The notes beneath the pieces were generated by a model. That model worked only from the letters and a program-made list of their open reading frames with translations, was not told the origin of the DNA and ran no database searches. The position numbers and the translations under genes are program-made. Positions 55,601-64,000 of a stretch of DNA of 64,000 bases are shown here, piece after piece (position 1 is the stretch's first letter; every line of letters begins with the position of its first letter). Origin of the DNA: Amblyomma americanum (Eukaryota > Arthropoda > Arachnida > Ixodida > Ixodidae); NCBI RefSeq assembly GCF_052857255.1, contig NW_027526879.1:62001-126000 (forward strand), in the 5' to 3' direction.

Positions 55601-58600
55601 CAGACAGCTGAATATGTAGTACACCCAACGTCCCATGTCACACACTTAAAGGAGCATTTAAATGCAGGCTAAATTGAGAGGCCTCTACTTCTCGTACTTT
55701 TTTACAGTTTTGACTAATACTGTACAATTCACTAACGACTATGAGCAACCTTACAGATCACAGATAAACTCTTCTGTGGTTGTTTCAATACTTTTGCCCT
55801 ATGGCCTTCTTTTGTTTCTATTCTGTCCTGCCCTTTGTCTAGAATAAGCGTTATCAAATTTTAGAATTGAGCTTTTTCAGCCTTTAAAACATCTGCTACA
55901 CCCTTGATTTTGCACTATTCGGGTGGTTTGACCTCAGCAAAATCGTCTTTCGTGTGCGCAGCTGGCCTAGCTCAAGCACTCCGTTCCGCGGCACTATTAG
56001 TCTTCTACGTATCAAGAATTCATGTTTTCTGTATTTCTGTATTTTTGTTTAGCCACATTGTCAGGGTTGCATTTTATGCAGTTTTCTAATCTGGACTTCA
56101 TGAACACGAGTAAAAATTGTAGCTTCCAATGTGTGATCAGCCACAAAAATGACTGGGGTCCAAGATTCAAGAAAGCTGAATGTTTTGGTTTATCACGGCC
56201 ACACATACACACTTGTGCAGCGATACAGCCGCGTACAGCCTCCACAAGGAAAGAGAGGCTCACCTAAGAGAACAGGCGCTCTAGTTCACAACAGATATGT
56301 TTATTGCAGTATTCCTCTAGCGAAACAATCACCTTGCTTCATGGACGTTGAGCAAGCAAGGAGCCACGGCGCGCTCAAGATGACATGGACACACAACACT
56401 ATAAAAGGCGGGTTCCCCTCAGCCGTGCTATCTCTTTTGCGGTGTCCACGGGGCCAGATTATACAGCGCGAGCAGGCAATCAAGGCACGGTACGCGTGCC
56501 AGACTCGAAGATCACTGGACCCGTACAGGCGAACCCGAGTATCCACTTGTCCTAATGGACCCCAGTTTCCGTTGTCAGAAGAGGAATGGACCTGGCACCC
56601 GAAAGCGCCCAGTCCCAGAATCACATGTAACCCATCAGCCCTCCATCACTCATAATACACCCGCGCCAACCCCCCCCCCCCCCCCTGGTTTAAGGGGGAA
56701 CAGGGTACAGATTTTTGATACTGGGCGAAGGCGCTTTCCGGGCACGGGTGGCCGTCGTAAGGTTTGTCTGGCGAACAACAGGAAGCGTACGTATCTTCCG
56801 CTGTCAAGGAGGAATCTATCTGGGCATCCCTCTTGCACACGCCTCAAAAGCAGTGTCTGAAATTCCACCATAATGGTCCAGTAGAAATGGTTCACTGTGC
56901 TGTCGGGGCAGAGCTGCAGGCTGCAGCCCAGTGACGTGCTTAACCACTTGCGTGCTTAACCAAGTGCGTCGCGGTAGACTGGCGAGCGGTCGCAAAGGGC
57001 AGCGGTGGCATACTTGGAAAAATTACTCTTGGAAAGCAACTAAATTAAAAGGCTGGTTACTCTCCTAAAGTTTATACAAATGCAATAAAATTACATCACT
57101 AATTACAGCTCGCATAAAGTTATGCTACTGCAATATGGTATGATGTGGTATAGTATTGTATGTATTTCTAAAATATTGTATGGCACGGTATAGTATGATG
57201 TTGTATGATATGGTAATGGCGGTTCATTGTTCCTAAGCGACACACAGGCTGCAAGTAGGAATCGAAGAGTCTTCAGTCTAAATAAAAAAAACAAACACGA
57301 TAAAAGTACGCCAACTGATGTTTTTTTTTATATCATTAACATTGATATGCATTACACGTCACAGCTAGCTGGCTATTGAGTACTAGAGACTTTGCCATTA
57401 GAGCAATAAAAAAAACTAAATGCACGAGCCAGCGGTTCGGTGAGATAGTAAGATCATAGGACTGAGTAGTGCAATTGTGCGTTTCGAGTGGTATTGAGTC
57501 CCTGCTCCGGGAACTCGAGCACAGCCCGCTTGGGCCGTTGCTTGGCTGTCTTCCCAACGTATTTAACGACACTGACGATATAATTAACTGTAACAAGTTG
57601 CCGTTAACGCTAAATGCGCAATCGTCACGAAAAATTGTCATTACCTGCGTTAGATTGCAAACAGCAGCCCTGCTATCCAGCCGTGAAATTTAAAAACAAA
57701 AGAAACTGAAAAGCGAAATGGACAGAAAACACGCCAGGTCTTTGGATGGTCGTCCTGAGACCGAAAAAGCGCATGGGGCACGCAGACAGAAATGGCGTTG
57801 ATGATGGATTTCACATATTTGCTCCGCCGAAGTTTGAGGGCAGCACGTTATGTTTAGGCGTTCGCATTTTTGCTTTGCCTAAAAGGCGGTGGTGGCATTG
57901 TCGGAAAGTTTACTGACAACTGATGTTCGGGGTCTGTGAAACTGGTTATTTTTGTGCATGCCGACGAGTGAAGTGTGAGAGCAGTGCTCATGTTTGTAGC
58001 TTTTTGCCTTGCTTTGCCTTATTTCTGCTATCGCTAAGCTGTAAAAAAGGTGGGAAGGTCGACGATTGGCTCAAAAAGAATGGGAGAGGGGGCGGAGCGC
58101 CACCCAAATCTCCCCATTCAAGAGTGGCCCATACCACCCCTGTACAATCGTTTTCACTGTTGTGGAAAAATCTATGGGGTGCGTCAGTCCTCCCCAGGCC
58201 AACAAGCCGTGTAGTAAGAATTGTAATATCTGCAAACAAGAAAATCTCTGTACAGGGTAACAGCAGCACTATTCGCACCCCAGACAACCATAGTATATAA
58301 CTTCCCAGTCGTCTTACGCTGAAAAGCAGACCATGCGCCCTGGTAACATTTTAAGAACTTTGTGCATAGTCTGAAAACAGTCTCAGTTCTGCTTCGGAAC
58401 GCGTAGCCTGGTAAACGAGCTCTAGTGGAATAATCACCACTACACCCCTTGAAAGGCCTAACAACAACAGATTATATGTACAGTATAGCTCCCTGGCTCC
58501 TGTGAAAGTTTAGCGGCAGTTCTATCGAAGTCATCACATGATGTGCGGCCTTCTAGCTCCCTTTGAATGAGCAACTTGCAGAATTACAAGAAAGCTTATG

Positions 58601-58948
58601 GGAAGGTCTCTTCCAACTAAAAACCCTCGTTGATAGACCCGGTTTTCACTTCCTGCTCTGCTGACTGAAGCGCTTTGGCGCTGGAGTTGAGTCAGTCGCC
58701 CTCCACTGTATCCTTCATCGAAAAGGTTAGGGGGGCTGCCCCCAACGGTAACCACCAGCTTTCGAGAGAGATAGTAAAGGGATGTTGTTGAACGTTTACA
58801 CAGATGCATTCCCTCGACAAGTACCTGTTTCGACCCGCTCCTCGTGTTAGCACCCCTGGTCAACAGTTTCCTTCCAACAGTTTCTCTCCCACACAGAAAA
58901 AGTGCCATCCCCCACTCCCTTTCTGAACAAGAATGAGGGATTGCTGTA
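55601..58948. other. No gene recognised; simple repeats
   Basis: Mostly non-coding. A 16-nt C run is at 56670-56685. A degenerate GGTATGATAT-type repeat lies at 57110-57215. At 56280-56310 the minus strand reads AATAAACATATCTGTTGTGA, a possible poly(A) signal of an unrecognised transcript. Several frames of 60-130 codons (56149-56895, 57923-58300) have no recognisable domain. Confidence 0.35.

Positions 58949-59026
<78 letters not shown>
58949..59026. repeat. (GTA)n microsatellite
   Basis: About 26 uninterrupted GTA units, followed by three GGT units and, shortly after, a 12-nt A run at 59041-59053. Confidence 0.9.
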
Positions 59027-59036
<10 letters not shown>

Positions 59037-59053
59037 TTATTAAAAAAAAAAAA

Positions 59054-60376
59054 CGAGGGATCTTGGTTGGAAAATTTTAGAGTGCGCTCGATATTCTGCA
59101 AGTTGTCCATTTTCTTTTCCTGTATTCCTAATCCTCCCTATGAAGCTTTTACTTTTTTCATAGTTGCTTCCTTGAATGGTGCATTGAGCAGTGGTTCTCC
59201 TGAAAAAAATTCACGTGGTTGCGATTTCCTGCGCGTGGCAGATGTGTATTAGTATAACTCGCCCCTAGTTTTCGGAAGCTTAGCATCCGTTTGATTCCAC
59301 AAAGCGTTAAGGCTCCTATGCAGCGGAAAACTCTGCTTGTGCTGCACAATACCCACATAACGCGTGACGTCACATGCGTTTGTCTGGAATGCAAATTATT
59401 GAAGACTGGACTTGTATTGTGAATTAATGGTGGTCCCGCATGACTCCAACAGCTTGACTTTATGAAATAACTGATTTTATTTAACAAAAAAACTTTCTAA
59501 ATTTTAGTCTTGATTTAGACACACAGCACTTGGGTCGCCAGTCAGGCACGCTACCGGGTAAGCCACGTGGGCACATTTTTTATTAAAGCAAGGTGTTGGA
59601 GCAATGTTGTTAAGCAGATAAATTTTTTTTAGAAGGTATAGTACGAGGTATCTCACTGCTGCGGGCAGAGGAACAAAGGCGCCCATTTCCTTCTATTTCC
59701 TTCCCACCCTCCACTGTAGTGCTAGAGAACATAGGCAGCAATCTTCCTTTCTATGCTGTACCACTGTACTCTTTCGACGGCTCTCTCGGAACCATCTTGA
59801 AGTAAACTGGCAACATTCCCGAGTTAACTCAGAAGAAGAAACTTTCCTCTTTTCATTTCCATAAGGAATGCGAGAGTGTCGTCTGGGAATGAGATTTTTT
59901 CGTTGGAAAGCATGCCTTGCGGAGAAGCTCACTTAAAGATTTCTGCAAATTGTGGATTCTGCTGAAATGTTTAGTTTTCTGACAAAAGTTCCCTCCACTA
60001 CGCATTGTGGGCAAGGGTCGTTGTTAAAGGATTTGCCGTACAATAGGATCCCCTCGCTCGTGTGGGGGCGACGTGATGCGGTCAAAATAAAGTTGCGCGC
60101 CATGGTTGCCTGCATGGGCGTGACATACAAATGACGTGACTAGAACAAGTTTTACAGGAACGGCGGTGAAATGCTATAGTATTCGTAACTGGATAGCGCG
60201 TAATCGGAGGGGGGGGGGACTAAATTTTTGGGTTGATACCTTAAGTGCACTGGGCTTGTAAACATCAATGAGAGTTGGAGCCGATTGCAGGGAGTAAGAT
60301 GTTCGAGTCACTTGTAAATTATTTGCAAATAAAATCGCCTTGATGGTATGACAGAATGATTTGCTTCTGATTTAGA
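59054..60376. other. No gene recognised
   Basis: Non-coding as far as can be seen. A BED-type zinc finger exon for the hAT gene at 60.4 kb was looked for here and not found. Confidence 0.4.
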
Positions 60377-60379
60377 AAG

Positions 60380-60436
60380 GTTAGACGTCCCAAAGCAACT
60401 CAGGCTATGAGGGACGCCGTAGTGAAGGGCTCCGTA
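60380..60436 (-). repeat. 5'-truncated Ruka-like SINE fragment
   Basis: On the minus strand it matches the 3' body of the SINE at 7245 (GGAGCCCTTCACTACGGCGT and CTCATAGCCTGAGT). It ends about ten bases before the putative splice acceptor of the hAT exon. Confidence 0.7.
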
Positions 60437-60447
60437 AATGCCTTCAG

Positions 60448-60963
60448 CAGCACAAGTTGCCATTCAAGCACATTGAAGGCCGCCACACTGGAAATAACAT
60501 AAGGGAAACTTTCGTCGAAGAGCTGACATCAAGGCGAATCCGCGAGTCACAGGTCGGCGCGGTCGTTTGTGACAACGCCTCTAGCATGAGGAAAGCTTTC
60601 GAAATGGCAGAAAACTTTCCAGATGATTGGGTTCACAGAGCGTCTGGCCAAGCCAACTGCGATGGGGAGAACTGGGCAGCTGGGGAGGAAACAGGCCCTG
60701 CAGAAAGTGCAGAAGCAGAAACGCTTCATTCCTTCAACAGGGTGAGGTGTGCAGTGCACACACTGCAACTTGCAGTGAATAAAGCACTGCGCGAAGAAGA
60801 GGCGGCAGACAGAACAGTCACACTGGTCAGCGCCATTGTGAACTTGTTCAGACGATCCTGTTTTTGGACTGAACGCCTGCGGAAGCAATGCCACAGAGAC
60901 CTTGTTGCACTGACGGGCACACGCTGGAACTCGCTGGTGGCTGCGCTCAAGCGTCTATCCGAG
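60448..60963 (+). pseudogene. hAT transposase-type gene, exon 1 of 4 visible
   Basis: The frame is open from a possible acceptor (AAATGCCTTCAG) to a consensus donor (GAG before GTAAGT at 60964). It reads KHIEGRHTGNNIRETFVEEL, then VGAVVCDNASSMRKAFEMAE (catalytic-type Asp in CDNASSM), VRCAVHTLQLAVNKAL (CXXH motif) and LTGTRWNSLVAAL. These are the central RNase-H-fold blocks of hAT/ZBED-type transposases, which cut and join DNA. It continues in phase 0 into the exon at 61620. An N-terminal BED zinc finger was not found upstream. Because later exons carry stops, this copy is not a working transposase unless those exons are skipped. Confidence 0.8.
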
Positions 60964-61619
60964 GTAAGTAAACGCAATGGTGCCATGATTTCCAGCATGC
61001 TCTTGTAAATGACTTCCGGAAGCATACCGACAAGCTTGAAACACGATGGCCGCGATGATGGTACGCTTACAGTTGAAGGAACCTCTCAGTGAACATAGGC
61101 AACATGCATATAGGCTCCGAATTTTACTGAATATAGAACGTTCAGGAGCTATATTCAAGAAAACGCATAATACAATTTTTGTGCCTCGAGCAGTACTCAT
61201 TTGCCTGGTTCCTTAATGTGTGCTAGATATTCGTTCAGTCATTCCGTCAGCTAATATCGATGGCTCTGAAGAATTGTAACTTTTCCCCATTAGGACTGCC
61301 TAAAAGAGAACTCACTAATTCCGGTGTTCAACATACGACATTACCACTTTACGGTAAGTTGGACAGAGTTGGAGATCTGGTTTTTTCTTTCAGTGAAAAA
61401 GTGATATTTCCAGACACCAGCTTGATACCTATCTTACAAAGAGGAGGTAAAAAGTACAAAAAGAGCTCCTGGAACCATACATCGGACATTAACTGACACC
61501 GGTAACGCTATTTTCAAATGGAAAAGCCAAGGTAGCTTAAGAGCTTCTCCTTGGTGCCATTTTTTTTATTTCTAGTTGAGAGCAGTTGACATGACGGACA
61601 TGCATCGTTTTGTTTTCAG

Positions 61620-61858
61620 GATGAAGTCTTCAGTGCAGTTGTGCAGCTGATAAAGCAGCACAATGAGGATCATCCATCTCGTACCATAAACCTTGCGCCT
61701 CGAGAAATCTCTATCAGCTGAATTCAAAGCCTCCTGAAGCTGCTGAAACCATTGGCAGATGCCACGGACAGGCTTCAAGGCGATGGGCCCACGTCCGCTG
61801 AGCTGATTCTCACCATCTCCGGTTGCTACGCCCAGGTGGACAGCTACAGGGCTCCAGA
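61620..61858 (+). pseudogene. hAT transposase-type gene, exon 2
   Basis: After acceptor TTTGTTTTCAG the frame reads DEVFSAVVQLIKQHNEDHPS, then NLAPREISIS, a TGA at 61719-61721, then LLKLLKPLADATDRLQGDG and ELILTISGCYAQVDSYRAP. A donor GTAAGT follows. LLKPLADATDRLQGD is the helical block that precedes the C-terminal half in hAT proteins. Exon length leaves two bases, which are completed by the next exon. Confidence 0.75.
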
Positions 61859-62833
61859 GTAAGTAGAACAATTTTACTTTGTTCAGAATAAAATATAGCC
61901 ATGCGCAACAGCCCATAAGCACGTAGTACGCTCTACCTTTCGGGCTACCACTTACACACATAAGAATATATCTGGTCATTTTTTTATATGTCTGTCCAGA
62001 AAATGGACACTTTCCCTTAACAGAAGCTATCTGCTACTACCATCGCTAGCGTGAAACATGTTTTGAGATTTCGGCCTTTCTGTCTTCAACTCAATTCATG
62101 CATAATTGCAGGGCTCCAAACATTCCTATTGTTATGCTGACCACTTTCGAAGTTTGCAGCAGGAAAGTAACTGGTTTAGTAACTGGACGTACGTTTATTT
62201 TGATCAACCCCTATTTGGTCCCCTGCATGCAGTGTTTGGAATTTAGCGCTTATTTTGGGACAAATTCGGCAGGTACTTTTGGCATCCTGCAAATTTCGAA
62301 TTCGCAAATACTTCTCGTCTTGGGGATTCTTCAAACATTTACAGCAATTTTAAATTAGAAAAATATTTGGAAGCTTACTCGTCTGAAAAAGGCCTGAGCT
62401 CCCCTGTAAAATATTTCTGACGAACATGCCAAGAATTAGGAACATCAAGTGCGGCGAAATCTGCGGCAGAACGCAGCCTTGGTTCCTTGAACGTACCTTC
62501 AGACATCACTTGTCGACAAAAGGTCATAATTTACCCTTGTCAGGCTTTGTGAGCTGACAGTAAGAAAAAAATAAGAAATATTGTTCGTGCTGCCTGCCAT
62601 TCTCCGTAAGCATAAACGGCGATTGGAGACTGCCAGTGAAATCAGCAAAAAAAAAAAAGAATACGCAACTGCTCTGCATTTCAATCAAGTGAGAATAAAA
62701 CGACTTATGAAATGACCCACCTTAGGCCACCGGGCTCGCAAATTCCTAACGTGTCTGCCAGTAGTTTCAGCTACTCGTCAATAATCATGCACTGTTGTAT
62801 GGTTGTAGTGCATCGGATTGTTTTATTTTTTAG

Positions 62834-63038
62834 GCTTATGGGCTTGAAGAGGAAGCTCCTGTAAGAAATCGATGAACGATTCAATGACATTCTTCGAAAT
62901 AATTATTTTGTTGCAGCGAGCGTGCTCAACCCTCGCCAGAAACTGCGAGTTTTTCAGACGTCAGTGGCGGCAGGCCTAAGGAAACAGACACCAGAAGAGG
63001 CTACGGCCATCGTGGAGAGTCTGCTCGTTGAGGAACAG
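62834..63038 (+). pseudogene. hAT transposase-type gene, exon 3
   Basis: After acceptor TTATTTTTTAG the phase matches exon 2. The frame reads LMGLKRKLL, a TAA at 62862-62864, then EIDERFNDILRNNYFVAASV, LNPRQKLRVFQTS and EEATAIVESLLVEEQ before GTGCTA. FVAASVLNPRQKL corresponds to the A(S/T)xLDPRxK block of hAT transposases. Confidence 0.75.
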
Positions 63039-63410
63039 GTGCTACTCAAATTCCTTTCTACATACTGCTTGCAGGGCTTATCTTAATTTGGTCGGAGCAC
63101 GGATAACGAGTGTTTACCGGTTCATCAGTTCGTCTAAATTGGCAGCCTGGTTGCTTGCACAGATTATGTAAGTGAAGCCCTTCATAAAATTTTGTTCGGC
63201 CTGCGAACACAGGACTATCGTTCAAGGATGACCGCTTTGCTAGCTGCTGTTACGACAGACGCTCAGGCCTTGCTATTTAACAACTTCTGAGAAAGGCAGG
63301 TGCTAAAGACCAATTCACTTCGAATAAAACGGACGTTCCACACCCCTCAACTTTCAGATGTAAAACGTCACTGAACGCTTCCACTTACGTGTCTCTTTTG
63401 TCTCTTTCAG

Positions 63411-63935
63411 AGCCAGCCCATTGTAACTATCGCCACGGCTCCTGGGAGTTCTCGCGACCAACCGGCTTGGGACGGACATGATCCGTACGCGTTTATAGAT
63501 AGTATGAGCCCTTCGGGTGGCCCTGCAGAAAGCTCCAAGCTTGACACCTACTTGAGGTCTGCAAGCTCGCCTGAAGGATGCCTCTCATTTTGGGAAAAGA
63601 ATGGGTTGGAACATCCCCGACTGTCCAGACTGGCCGCTATCTGTTTTGGTGTGCCAGCTTCATTGGGGTCAGTGGAGCGGCTCTTCTATTCTTCAGGAGC
63701 ACTCCAAAGAGCCAGGAGAGCGTCCCTGCAGCCCAAAACTGTTGAACAGCTTGTCCTGGTTTCCGAACATACCGGTATACGGAAAAAAAGAGAAGCTGCG
63801 GAATCAGGAACAGGGAGTGTGAATGTATTGTCAGCTGACTGCATGTGCGAATTACAAGAATTATTTGTCACTCCTTGTCTCCTTGTCATCTTTCTTGCCT
63901 TCATTGTAGCTACCATCCTACACTTCCTGCGCTAA
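63411..63935 (+). pseudogene. hAT transposase-type gene, exon 4: dimerisation domain plus hydrophobic tail
   Basis: After acceptor TGTCTCTTTCAG the frame is open for 174 codons to TAA at 63933-63935. It contains LDTYLRSASSPEGCLSFWEK, HPRLSRLAAICFGVPASLGS and VERLFYSSGALQRARRASLQ, the hAT C-terminal dimerisation domain. KTVEQLVLVSEHT follows, where most family members end. Here another 45 or so residues follow, ending TPCLLVIFLAFIVATILHFL plus Arg, a stretch long and hydrophobic enough for a membrane helix. This tail may simply be read-through into non-coding DNA after loss of the normal stop. Confidence 0.8.
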
Positions 63936-64000
63936 TTTTCGTGTTTCCATTACTACGGTGTGGCGCGACATAATTAAGGAAAGGATAAATCCGCTCTTAG

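Larger units (their letters stand above)
60964..63410 (+). other. Introns of the hAT-type gene
   Basis: Three introns: 60964-61619, 61859-62833 and 63039-63410. All have GT-AG borders and preserve reading phase. They contain no recognised repeats. Exons 2 and 3 lie between them. Confidence 0.7.

Noticed and set aside
56555..56895. Cys-containing exon on either strand
   Set aside because: Frames disagree and are partly driven by the poly-C tract; no recognisable family.
58066..58260. Penelope or LINE Cys motif (NKPCSKNCNICKQ)
   Set aside because: Short, without supporting neighbouring motifs.

Overview
The window looks like intergenic and intronic nuclear DNA of a tick (Ixodida, probably a hard tick) or a close arachnid relative. 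The evidence is a Ruka-type tRNA-derived SINE, a dense layering of arthropod transposable elements, intron-containing gene fragments with GT-AG boundaries, and the absence of any operon-like or prokaryotic organisation. The species call is an inference; no single diagnostic locus is present. Almost all long open frames are transposon-derived and most are broken.

Layout. 1-2.9 kb: 5' part of a decayed Ty3/gypsy retrotransposon (minus strand). 2.9-9.3 kb: two long-TIR MITEs, two SINE families and a deletion derivative of a pogo/Tigger-like transposon. 11.4-11.65 kb: a possible first exon with a splice donor. 12.4-14 kb: a possible hAT-type non-autonomous element containing a 35-nt C run. 15.0-15.2 kb: a well-formed terminal exon of an unidentified host gene. 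15.6-20 kb: a 119-bp tandem duplication, a palindromic MITE and two LINE fragments. 21.8-27.9 kb: two tandem copies of a 3.3-kb unit; the same unit recurs in direct orientation at 40.7-44.2 kb.

27.9-29.7 kb: a Tigger element with perfect TA target duplications whose frame has lost the DDE core. 30.4-36.3 kb: two phase-compatible exons of an Aurora-type Ser/Thr kinase (minus strand) separated by a 5.5-kb intron. 36.6-37.4 kb: a Penelope-like GIY-YIG fragment between inverted arms. 37.5-38.1 kb: a LINE fragment. 38.16-40.74 kb: a nearly complete Kolobok-type transposon with TTAA target sites and one frameshift.

44.3-54.3 kb: a composite. LTR-retrotransposon ends, flanked by a matching GAGT duplication and with a primer-binding site, enclose two head-to-tail minus-strand LINEs instead of gag-pol. 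54.9-55.6 kb: a degenerate CTCACT/GACTCA minisatellite. 60.4-63.9 kb: four exons of a hAT transposase-type gene (plus strand) with canonical introns, two in-frame stops and a hydrophobic C-terminal tail.

The genes do not form a pathway. The only host-gene candidates are the Aurora-type kinase exons, the terminal exon near 15.1 kb and, weakly, the putative first exon near 11.5 kb. I did not find a clearly novel functional system. The most unusual structures are the LTR-LINE composite, the 3.3-kb repeats flanking the kinase exons, and the DDE-less Tigger frame.
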